A stretch of DNA of 28,065 nt, taken from positions 1 through 28,065 of the forward strand of contig JBLHKE010000012.1 of the NCBI GenBank assembly GCA_047619485.1. Direction: 5' to 3'. The stretch's first letter is position 1, and every line of letters begins with the position of its first letter. The notes below the pieces were generated by a model. That model had not been told where the DNA came from and ran no database searches. It saw only the letters and a list, made by a program, of their open reading frames with translations. Source of the DNA: JBLHKE01 sp047619485 (GTDB lineage Bacteria; Verrucomicrobiota; Verrucomicrobiia; Verrucomicrobiales; DEV007). A program made the position numbers and the translations under genes. Shown one piece after another: positions 16,113 through 23,603 of the stretch.

Positions 16113-17188
16113 TCGGCCGTGGAGAAATCGGCCCGCGGCGGGCGGGCTTCACGATCATGGAGCTGATCGGAGTGATGGCCATCCTCAGCATCCTAGCATC
16201 TATGCTAGTGCCTTCCATTATGGCACGGATCACCCGGGCGAACTCGAGCAAAGAGTCCAAAACGCTCGTCGCGATCGGCGGAGCGCTGGAGAGTATCATA
16301 TTGCACGAAAGATTGATCCCAGATGGGACGAAGTGGGCTGGTCTTGTCGCAGATGAGCTGAGCGTCCCACTGGATGAGGTCACCGAATCGGTCGGTCAGC
16401 AGCCGCGGGTCTACCTGGTTGATCCTGAGATTACCATCGGCGGCCAGGTTGCAGCGCTCCCCTACGAACAGCTGGCCGCCGGGTCTGGCGTTGCGCCGCA
16501 GAACGTCCGCGTGATGCTCGTCTCGAGCCGCTTGCTGCCGCTGCCCGCCTTTCTGCGCAGCAGCGGCATCGCCGAAAACTCTGCCGATTTTAAAAACCTC
16601 TGGAACGCCCCACGTGGAACGGTGCCGTCGGGGTGGCCATCCGATTGGGCTGCCCGAGGAGAAGATCTACACGTCGAGAGGCTCAATCTCGATCGGCTGT
16701 TCCACCATGTGGTAATCAACGACATCACGGATGGTAGTTTAGCGCAGCTCTCCATCGACGGTGCCGCGGCAATCACGGTTCCGCCGGGAGGGGCGGACGG
16801 ATACTATCTCAACGGGACGGAGCTCTCCCTGTTGAAAAATGGTGTCATCGCATCGCGTGAGGTCATCGACCAGGATCTCAGCTACACCTACGAGCGCGGA
16901 ATTTGGCGTGGCCAGCTCTGGGAAGGCAAGGCGAAGGATGCGACCGCGATGGCGGCGGCACTCGACAAATTCCGTCTATCTAGAATTACGCAGCAGGCGG
17001 CCAGCATCTCTAGTCAGCAGCTGGTGATCGATGCCTTCCACAATTACGCACTGCTGCACGCATCTTGGGCGCGAGCGGGGTTTCCCACTTACGACGCATC
17101 CAATCAGATCGTCCCGCTGTACCAGGCGCTGCTCGAGGCGCAGGGCCAGCTGGAACTGCTGTCAGGTAACCTGATCTTGAAGGAATAA
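16109..17188 (+). CDS. Large pseudopilin 1
   Basis: 359 residues from the ATG at 16109, which overlaps the GspF-like stop by 4 bp and has a GAGG ribosome site (one of few in this window). The 13-residue leader ends in Gly before FTIMELIGVMAILSILASML, so it is processed by prepilin peptidase and keeps Glu +5. The remaining about 300 residues form a long head with no recognised domain; shared blocks with the next gene are the LWN-P-G-VP-GW segment (LWNAPRGTVPSGWPSDWAAR), the YL/YF-NGTxLxLL segment, and YTYERGIWRGQ. At this length it is larger than a standard minor pilin (about 150-200 residues). A tip or surface-interaction role is likely but not shown. Confidence 0.88.
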   Translation: MIGRGEIGPRRAGFTIMELIGVMAILSILASMLVPSIMARITRANSSKESKTLVAIGGALESIILHERLIPDGTKWAGLVADELSVPLDEVTESVGQQPRVYLVDPEITIGGQVAALPYEQLAAGSGVAPQNVRVMLVSSRLLPLPAFLRSSGIAENSADFKNLWNAPRGTVPSGWPSDWAARGEDLHVERLNLDRLFHHVVINDITDGSLAQLSIDGAAAITVPPGGADGYYLNGTELSLLKNGVIASREVIDQDLSYTYERGIWRGQLWEGKAKDATAMAAALDKFRLSRITQQAASISSQQLVIDAFHNYALLHASWARAGFPTYDASNQIVPLYQALLEAQGQLELLSGNLILKE

Positions 17189-17194
17189 AGAAGC

Positions 17195-18262
17195 ATGGAA
17201 TCGCTACAGCAATCTCATCAGCGGAGGCAGGAAACGGCCGGGTTCAGTTTGATCGAACTGATCGGCGTGATGGCGGTGATGGCGATTCTCGCCTCCGTCA
17301 TTCTGCCGTCCTTGATCAAGCGCATCCAGATCGAGGCGGCGAAGAACGAGAGTGCCTTTCTCGACCAGATTGGTGGTGCCCTGATCGACCACCTGCGCAG
17401 CTCCAAAGAGATCCCCGATCAGCACGGATGGGCTCAGGTGGTCGCTGCGGAACTTGGCGTCCAGCCGGACGAAATCCTCGAGTCTCCCCAGCAGAGTCGC
17501 CGCCTCTATCTGATCGATCCCGCACTGCGCCTGGGTGCCGCGGGCGGGACGCTGAGTTTTGCTCAAACGACTGCCGGGTCTCCCGAGCCCATCAGTCCGC
17601 GGGTGATGATCCTCTCCAGCATGGACGGCACGAAACCGATCCCATTGGGCGACGGCGTGATCGGCGCGGAGGAATTCGAAACGCTTTGGAATCTGCCGAG
17701 CGGTGGCGTGCCTCCAGGCTGGAGTGACCGCTGGCAGAAATCCGCCGGAGATCTCAAGGTGAGGCGGATCAATTTCGCTCCGGAGTTCCACAAGGTGATG
17801 TTGAGCAACTACGATTCTATCGATCCGGGCACCTATTCGATCGATGGCGGTTCGGTGCAGGTGATCCCCTATGCAGGCATCAACGCCTATTTCGTGGACG
17901 GGACGGTGCTCGGTCTCCACGATGGCGCAGGCATTCTTGAGACGCGGCAAATCCCCCACCGATCCGTCGCCTTCACTTTCGAACGCGGGACGTGGCGCGG
18001 ACAGGTGCATCTGGGATTGAAGCTCGCCGGCGATGACGTTTACAACGCGACCACGCTGTTCGCGAACTCGGGCCAGAGCAGTCTCGCACTGGCTGGTGCG
18101 ACCCCCAGCGTGGTGATCGATCGATTCACCGATTACATGAACCGTTATGTGGAGTGGGACGCGGCCAACTTTCCGACGAATGAATCGCAGAGTTACAACG
18201 CGGTTCTTGCGGCGCAGGCTGCCTTGGGGAACACCACAAGCTCTCTTATCTACTCTCATTGA
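17195..18262 (+). CDS. Large pseudopilin 2 (paralog of pseudopilin 1)
   Basis: 355 residues. A 16-residue leader ending in Gly precedes FSLIELIGVMAVMAILASVI with Glu +5. The head parallels pseudopilin 1 in order: an N-terminal stretch ending RRLYLIDPALRLG (RVYLVDPEITIG in the paralog), LWNLPSGGVPPGWSDRWQ, AYFVDGTVLGLHDGAGILE and FTFERGTWRGQ, then a helical end. It begins 6 bp after pseudopilin 1, so both are in the same operon. The coincidence of block order over about 340 residues shows gene duplication, but identity is low, so the pair is old. The gene is the last intact one of the plus pilus arm; decayed sequence starts directly after its stop. Confidence 0.88.
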   Translation: MESLQQSHQRRQETAGFSLIELIGVMAVMAILASVILPSLIKRIQIEAAKNESAFLDQIGGALIDHLRSSKEIPDQHGWAQVVAAELGVQPDEILESPQQSRRLYLIDPALRLGAAGGTLSFAQTTAGSPEPISPRVMILSSMDGTKPIPLGDGVIGAEEFETLWNLPSGGVPPGWSDRWQKSAGDLKVRRINFAPEFHKVMLSNYDSIDPGTYSIDGGSVQVIPYAGINAYFVDGTVLGLHDGAGILETRQIPHRSVAFTFERGTWRGQVHLGLKLAGDDVYNATTLFANSGQSSLALAGATPSVVIDRFTDYMNRYVEWDAANFPTNESQSYNAVLAAQAALGNTTSSLIYSH

Positions 18263-18437
18263 TCCGAGCACGCCGACTGATTTGAGCATTCCGCCAGAGA
18301 CAGAGCCAGACTCTCCGGCATCCACCGTCTCCATCGTACTGCATAAGATCGAGGAAAAGAAGATCACTTGGAAGCTGACGAACACCAGTGGTGTGGATGC
18401 GACCATCGATGCCCGCGTTGAACATTTTTCGAGGTAT
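18263..18437 (+). pseudogene. Coding-like scrap after the pilus operon
   Basis: In the frame +1 to pseudopilin 2 the sequence from about 18256 to 18437 reads as a plausible protein segment (TVSIVLHKIEEKKITWKLTN followed by TSGVDATIDARVEHF) without a start of its own. It then runs straight into the antisense of the sialate-esterase fragment, where the similarity to real protein ends. It may be the tail of a lost gene or of a frameshifted pseudopilin extension; pseudopilin 2 itself ends at a position comparable to its paralog, which favours the first view. Weak support. Confidence 0.3.
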
Positions 18438-18642
18438 TCATTGACGGGAACACATCGCGATACATAGGCATGCCAGCCGAGCCGTCGAAGGCGTTGGTGT
18501 ATCCCTAGTGGAAGATAGCGCCCTTGATCGAAAGACCGACCATGGGGCCAATCATGCTTGCAAAGCAGTTGCCGGGGACAGGCTGTAGATCGGTCGGCTC
18601 CACCGGGGCAGCGGGAATCGGCTTCTCTTCCTCTACCATTTT
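18438..18642 (-). pseudogene. Decayed fragment copy of the sialate O-acetylesterase gene
   Basis: These 205 bases match 22015-22240 of the intact esterase gene in the same orientation with about ten mismatches (roughly 95 %). Compared with the intact copy there is a 21-bp deletion between two CGGGG direct repeats, and a change turns the Gln codon of the FHQGY motif into TAG. The fragment corresponds to about residues 284-358 of the enzyme (MVKEEKPIPADRVEPTDLQP to about the FPSM segment). It has no start and cannot be functional. Either a local duplication or the remains of a close paralog. Confidence 0.92.
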
Positions 18643-18983
18643 GGCCTCCAGTCTGGTTTGTTACGTGTGCTGAACCCGCCGGATTCGACGAATAGATAAT
18701 CTCCATCTCCCATGGTCTTCACCTGTATCTGCAGCGCCTGGTATTTGTTCAGGTCCATCAGATGGTCACCAGACCAGACCCAGGTCGGATCGTCGGTAGC
18801 GCCTCCGTCTCTGACGCTGAGGTTGGAGAATAGCGGATTACGTGCCCTGGTGGGTTTCTTCTGCCCCGGATCGAGCTCGGAGATGAGCTTCCAGTCTCCG
18901 GGCATGCTCGGATTGGCGGCGAACTTGCCGTCCCAACGGAATTTGTGATCGTCCGGAAGCGGCTGCGAGAATAGTGGTTCGGA
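18633..18983 (-). pseudogene. Start-less C-terminal fragment of an unknown protein
   Basis: An open minus frame of 116 codons starts directly after an in-frame TGA and contains no start codon before its residue 27. It reads like genuine protein: FRWDGKFAANPSMPGDWKLI, then RNPLFSNLSVRDGGATDDPT, WVWSGDHLMDLNKYQALQIQ, and DGDYLFVESGGFSTRNKPDW. The mix of Trp, Gly and beta-type segments suggests the C-terminal beta domain of a secreted protein. Its end is joined to the sialate-esterase fragment at a shared GACTGG, consistent with microhomology-driven joining. I do not recognise the family. The N-terminal part is missing from the window. Confidence 0.6.
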
Positions 18984-19005
18984 TCAGTTGCATTGGTCAG
19001 AAAAT

Positions 19006-21117
19006 TTACGGTTTCATCGGTAGCAATTGCAGTGCGTCGACGATCACAAACCCCTCGGTGCCCTCGTTGCTGACGGCAATGACCGTTTCGACTTCGCTGT
19101 CGAGATCGATCTTGCCGATGCGCCCGAATAGCTGGCCGGCCGGGAGCGCTTTGGTTTGATCGATGCTGAACTCGGTTTCTTCATCACCACTGCTGACCTT
19201 CACCGGAATGTTGTTAGCACGGGTTTCATGCGCAGAGTAGGCTAGCAACAGCTCGTATCGGCCGGACTTTGGCACCCGCAGCCGGAAGGTCGCGACGGAT
19301 TTTTCATCGCTCCCTATCTTGCGCCCTTTTTCGCCGCTGAAGAGATAACCTTTGCCAACATGCGGTTTGAAATTCTTGGATCTCGACCAGTCACCTGTCA
19401 GCTTCGCTGAGCCATCATCGATGACGATTCCCGGCAGGGTCTCGGCAGCGATCGAACCCGCCACTGATGGGGGGACGGATTTGGCGGGCAACTCGAGCAC
19501 CTGTCCTTGGCTGAGCAATTGCGTTCGGAGCCGCTGGTAAGGCAATTCCTGCACGGCCATATCGTCTCTGCCTGCTATGGCCGCGGCGATCCCCGCGCTC
19601 TGGCCGATGATCATCCATGTCCCCTCGATACGCAGCGATGAGATGCCTACATGGGTGCACGACAGCGCGACCGGCACGAGCAAGTTGTCACATTGCTCAC
19701 GCTTGGGCAGGATCGATCGATATGGAACCTGGTAGGCGTAGCCTTGTTTTGGATTTTTTCTTCTGACCGGGAAGATGGTGCCTTCGTTGATCACTCCACC
19801 GCCTTTGAGGGCGACGCGCTGGCAGTCGTGCGAGTCGATCGGGAATGACGAGATCGCGATCGGATCGTCTTTTCCAGGGCTGTCGAGGATGTCCTTCTGG
19901 CTGATGACGTGCATCCCTCGCATGCGACGTGACTCGCGCACGTAGAGGGCAGGGGGGAAGTGCCCTGAACTCGCGAACTCGTCTTTGCAAAACCCGAGCC
20001 TGGCATATTGGTCGCGGGTCTTTGCTGGCACGGCTGGATCGGTGGCGAGGAAGTGAATGAACTCGAGCGTGTATTGCTGGTGCGCTTCCCAAATTTTGGT
20101 GCGGCCCGCCTCGTCAGCCGAATGCCAGTCGTTGCCTCCACCGATCAGTCCGAGCGAGAACTGTCCGCCGATGGAGTTGTTGCCGTCGAGCTTATCGCCG
20201 GGCAGCGGGTAGAGATCAAAGCCGACACGTGCGCCGGCTTTGATTGCTCGTCGGACGATTTCAAAACGCGCCGGATCGTAGTTTTCGGGCTTTGGCATCG
20301 CTATCTGGTTTTCTGCCTTCGCAGTGAGGCACAACCGGAAGCTGTAGGTCATCAGATTCTGATCGCCTTCGTCATCGGGGCCGGCCTCTGCGGTGGTGAC
20401 GAGCGGCAGAAGGCTGCCATCAGCGGCGAAGCCGTTGATCTCCATTCGTTTCTTCGGATACTGCTTGCCCGCTAGGGACTCGCCATATTCCGCTTTCCCC
20501 TCGCGGCCGATTGCCCAGTCGACTCCCGCTGCGGCCATCAGGTCACCCTCGTAGGTTCCATCCACGAAGGCTCTGGCGGAGTAGGTGCCATCCTTGGTTT
20601 TCAGAGAAGTGATTCGCGCGCCATCTTTCGTCACCGATTTCAGGTAGCGTCCGGTCAGCACGGTGACCTTTGCCTCGTCGAGCATTTGCCTTGTCACTCG
20701 CATGGCAACGTGTGGCTCAAAGGTCCAGCGAGACTGATCCTTTAGCGCCGGATTGTAGGGAGCCGTGAGCCCGCGGTCTGTGTAATCCTTCACCACGCGC
20801 GAGTGCCACTCGTCGAATAACCCCATGACTGAGTTGCGCACCATCTGGTTCGAATCGCAGTGGCTCAACCCGCCAGTGGAGAGGCCGCCGATATGTTCTG
20901 TCGGTTCCAGTAGGATCACCGAGGCGCCCTCGCGCGCCGCGCCGATCGCCGCGCAGAAGCCGCCGGGTGTCGATCCATAGACGATCACGTCAGCGTGCGT
21001 CTCCGGGCTGACGGCAGTGGGGGACTCGGCTCTCGCACTCGAAAATGCGAAGGTCACCAAGACGGCGATGGCGGCACGTCTTAGCTTGGATCTGACAATT
21101 TCGAAATTCGGATTCAT
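19006..21117 (-). CDS. Secreted FAD-dependent oxidoreductase with golvesin/Xly-CBD-like C-terminal domain
   Basis: 703 residues from the ATG at 21117, chosen over the in-frame ATG at 21171 because it avoids overlap with the upstream gene and gives a clean signal peptide (MNPNFEIVRSKLRRAAIAVL ... SSARA, cut near residue 30). The FAD-binding start is VIVYGSTPGGFCAAIGAARE (44-63) followed by LLEPTEHIGGLSTGGLSHCD, the variant GxTxGG pattern of the FAD_oxidored (PF12831-type) family. A second motif FVDGTYEGDLMAAAGVDWAI fits the same family. The last about 130 residues (SGRYELLLAYSAHETRANNI, then SNEGTEGFVIVDALQLLP) match the golvesin / xanthan-lyase carbohydrate-binding-like domain. Substrate unknown. 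It is 40 bp downstream of the sialate O-acetylesterase gene, so a joint role in glycan breakdown is possible. Confidence 0.9.
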   Translation of the reverse strand: MNPNFEIVRSKLRRAAIAVLVTFAFSSARAESPTAVSPETHADVIVYGSTPGGFCAAIGAAREGASVILLEPTEHIGGLSTGGLSHCDSNQMVRNSVMGLFDEWHSRVVKDYTDRGLTAPYNPALKDQSRWTFEPHVAMRVTRQMLDEAKVTVLTGRYLKSVTKDGARITSLKTKDGTYSARAFVDGTYEGDLMAAAGVDWAIGREGKAEYGESLAGKQYPKKRMEINGFAADGSLLPLVTTAEAGPDDEGDQNLMTYSFRLCLTAKAENQIAMPKPENYDPARFEIVRRAIKAGARVGFDLYPLPGDKLDGNNSIGGQFSLGLIGGGNDWHSADEAGRTKIWEAHQQYTLEFIHFLATDPAVPAKTRDQYARLGFCKDEFASSGHFPPALYVRESRRMRGMHVISQKDILDSPGKDDPIAISSFPIDSHDCQRVALKGGGVINEGTIFPVRRKNPKQGYAYQVPYRSILPKREQCDNLLVPVALSCTHVGISSLRIEGTWMIIGQSAGIAAAIAGRDDMAVQELPYQRLRTQLLSQGQVLELPAKSVPPSVAGSIAAETLPGIVIDDGSAKLTGDWSRSKNFKPHVGKGYLFSGEKGRKIGSDEKSVATFRLRVPKSGRYELLLAYSAHETRANNIPVKVSSGDEETEFSIDQTKALPAGQLFGRIGKIDLDSEVETVIAVSNEGTEGFVIVDALQLLPMKP

Positions 21118-21157
21118 TGTCTTAGATCTCGGTGGGGGGAGGGGGTTGCACGGGGAG

Positions 21158-23089
21158 CTAGTTTTTTTCAATCTCAGCTGCCTTCTCTTTCATTTTCTCG
21201 ACGGCTGCCTCGAAGCTTGCCTTGTTCGCCTCGATGAATTGTTCGGCCTCGAGCAATCGGCGGCGGGTGTCTCCCATCTTAAGTTCGTTGATGATCTGAC
21301 TGCGCTGCTGACGGGAGAGTTTGTCAGTGAGCTCTTCTTTGAACACGCCGAGTGGCACCTCTTCCAGCTTCCAATCATCACTACGCTGAGTTGCGAAAGG
21401 GATGTCTTTGTTTCCAGTCGCCTGGAGGTTGGCGAGTGGGTTGCGTCCCCATGCGTAGCGGAAGTGCACCGGTTCTGCGACGAGCGGGCTGCTCAGGACG
21501 AGTTTTTTGCGGTTCAGCTTTGGGCGACCTCGGTCGTCTTTTCCTGTGATGGAATAGCTTGCGGTAACCGGTTGGAACCTCCGGTCTTCGCCTGCGATGG
21601 CGAAGCCCTCGATCGCTCCGTCTTGTGGATCGCCGACATCGCTGTCGAGTTCGAGCACGAGGGTTCCGTCGACGCGTTCCATGCCGAGGAGGATCGGCGG
21701 CTTCCACTGGATCTGTTTTTCAAATCCATACTGGGTGGCTAAGGCCCAGCGCGCGATGCGTTCGCCAGCAGGCGCTTTGAGCTGCGGGTGGTACCAGCGG
21801 CGGCGCAGGTCGTAGGTGCTTACAAACCCGATGTTCGCATCCCCGGCCTTGTGGAAATCCAAGAAAGTCTGGTACTGCGCAGCGCGCAGATCGATGCCCG
21901 CGTTGAACATCTTTTCGAGGTAATCATCACGGGTCTGAGGATTGCCATCGGTGCAGAGCGAGAGGATGCCGAAGGGCATCGCCGGATCACCGAACGCGTC
22001 GCGCCAAGCGGTGATCATTGACGGGAAAACATCGCGATACATCGCCACGCCAGCCGAGCCGTCGAAGGCGTTGTTGTATCCCTGGTGGAAGATCGCGCCC
22101 TTGATCGAAAGACCGACCATGGGGCCAATCATGCTTGCAAAGCAGTTGCCGGGGCGGTTCTGGTCCATCGCGGGGCCAGGCTGTAGATCGGTCGGCTCCA
22201 CCCGGTCAGCGGGAATCGGCTTCTCTTCCTTTACCATCTTCGCGACCCAGTCATGGTGACGTTTGATTCGACTTGCGAGATCCTTTTGCGAATCCCATTC
22301 GGCTAGCTTCTGGTCCCACTCGACGAGCTTCGCCTTCAACGGAACGTTTTCCATTTTACGCAGGATTGGTTCCGGCGTCCAGGTCTCCACGGTGGTTCCA
22401 CCTCGCGAGGTATCAATCACCCCGATAGGCACTCCGGCGGCCTTGTGGACACGGCGGGCGAACACATAGCCGATGGCAGAGAGCTCGCTCACGATCTCGG
22501 GGGTGCAAATATCCCAGTCGCCCTTGCGGAAGTGGCGGCCGAACCAGCTGCTCCACTCGTGTAGACGCGGGAATCCCTTCTTCAAATCCGCACCGTTCTG
22601 ACCGGGAACTGTCAGGATGCGGATCTCTGGGAAGTTGGCCGATACAATTTCGAGCGCCCCATTCTCAACCTTGCTGAGTGGGAACTCCATGTTGCTCTGG
22701 CCGCCGAGCACCCAGACATCGCCGACAAGGACGTTGGTGAGAGTGATGGATCTTTCCGCACCTTTGACGGTCAGCTCTGCAGGGTTCGAGCTGGCGGCCT
22801 TGGCCGCGAGCGTCACCTTCCAGCTCCGATCGGCGGCAGCGGTGGCCGAGGCGTCGTCCCCATTGAAGGAGACCGTCACCTTCTCCCCGGGAGACGCCCA
22901 TCCCCAGATGGCGATCGGTTTGTCACGCTGGATAACCATGTTGGTCTGAAAGACGTTGCTCACGCACAGGCCCTCGCCGATGGCGGGCACTTCGATGACG
23001 TCCTCCTTAGGCAGCTTTGCGTGGCTTAGTCCTACAAAGGCGAAAAAGACAGTGAGCGCAAAGGCGCTAGATACGGTTTTTCGGTTCAT
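21158..23089 (-). CDS. Secreted sialate O-acetylesterase (SGNH-type)
   Basis: 643 residues with a signal peptide (MNRKTVSSAFALTVFFAFVG LSHA). The nucleophile is S132 in GGQSNMEFPL; the likely catalytic His is H434 in WYHPQLKAPAGERIARWAL. Other family landmarks are VLVGDVWVLGGQSNMEF, GVPIGVIDTSRGGTTVETW and KGAIFHQGYNN (the usual WYQGExN with the Glu replaced by Tyr, as in many relatives of this phylum). It removes O-acetyl groups from sialic acids or other acetylated sugars in the periplasm or outside. The C-terminal about 60 residues are a charged coiled-coil (RRRLLEAEQFIEANKASFEA ...), an addition to the catalytic part. A decayed copy of the stretch around 284-358 lies at 18438-18642. First gene of a two-gene unit with the FAD-dependent oxidoreductase. 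Confidence 0.92.
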   Translation of the reverse strand: MNRKTVSSAFALTVFFAFVGLSHAKLPKEDVIEVPAIGEGLCVSNVFQTNMVIQRDKPIAIWGWASPGEKVTVSFNGDDASATAAADRSWKVTLAAKAASSNPAELTVKGAERSITLTNVLVGDVWVLGGQSNMEFPLSKVENGALEIVSANFPEIRILTVPGQNGADLKKGFPRLHEWSSWFGRHFRKGDWDICTPEIVSELSAIGYVFARRVHKAAGVPIGVIDTSRGGTTVETWTPEPILRKMENVPLKAKLVEWDQKLAEWDSQKDLASRIKRHHDWVAKMVKEEKPIPADRVEPTDLQPGPAMDQNRPGNCFASMIGPMVGLSIKGAIFHQGYNNAFDGSAGVAMYRDVFPSMITAWRDAFGDPAMPFGILSLCTDGNPQTRDDYLEKMFNAGIDLRAAQYQTFLDFHKAGDANIGFVSTYDLRRRWYHPQLKAPAGERIARWALATQYGFEKQIQWKPPILLGMERVDGTLVLELDSDVGDPQDGAIEGFAIAGEDRRFQPVTASYSITGKDDRGRPKLNRKKLVLSSPLVAEPVHFRYAWGRNPLANLQATGNKDIPFATQRSDDWKLEEVPLGVFKEELTDKLSRQQRSQIINELKMGDTRRRLLEAEQFIEANKASFEAAVEKMKEKAAEIEKN

Positions 23090-23603
23090 GATGATCGTTT
23101 GGTTGAAATTGCCGCGAGCAGGGCAAGCGCCGATAGGGGGAGTCTGGTGTCTATGATTCAGGAGCAGGCTACCCTACAACGGGCTGGGGGCACGGGATCT
23201 CACCTGCTTTGTCGTCGGAAAACCAACCCGATTTGGGGTAGGCTCCACGGCGCATTCAAGAAGCGCGTCAGATCAGAAGCTTTGGCAGTTTGTTTCGAAA
23301 CGCTCACCACTAGTATAGGGTGATAAAAAAGAGGACTTTGAGCTGAAGGGCACCTCCGGAAACCTGCTGTGGAAATGGGGCGCAGAGAAAATTCCCGCTG
23401 GCGAGGCGATAAACGCTAAGCTATCTGGTGATAGTGGGCGCTTTAGCAACGAAGACAGCGGGGATTTGATCAAGCTCCAGCCCGCATGAGGTTTTCGGAG
23501 GTGCCCTGAAGTATCATTGGGCAAATCGGTTTCGACTTCACCGGCAAGCCTGCACCCATAATCTCGCTGGACGATCCGATGCTCAGTCGATAGGCTCCCC
23601 CCG
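23090..23603. other. Intergenic gap with coding remnants between the esterase and DUF1501 genes
   Basis: The 514 bp between divergent genes should hold both promoters but show no clear pair by eye. 23090-23318 contains nothing I can recognise. 23319-23489 is a start-less coding remnant (listed separately). From 23513 to 23593 another short open stretch reads IIGQIGFDFTGKPAPIISLD followed by DPMLSR and a stop, preceded by TGA; it could be a second scrap of the same lost gene after a frameshift, but is too short to call. Confidence 0.5.
23319..23489 (+). pseudogene. Start-less C-terminal coding remnant
   Basis: After an in-frame TAG the plus frame is open for 56 codons to a TGA at 23487-23489 and has no start codon. 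The product (KKEDFELKGTSGNLLWKWGA, EKIPAGEAINAKLSGDSGRF, SNEDSGDLIKLQPA) has a protein-like composition with alternating beta segments and looks like the very C-terminus of a larger secreted protein. I do not recognise the family. Like the scraps at 18263-18983, it lies next to the esterase/oxidoreductase pair, suggesting that this pair is flanked by eroded neighbours. Confidence 0.5.
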
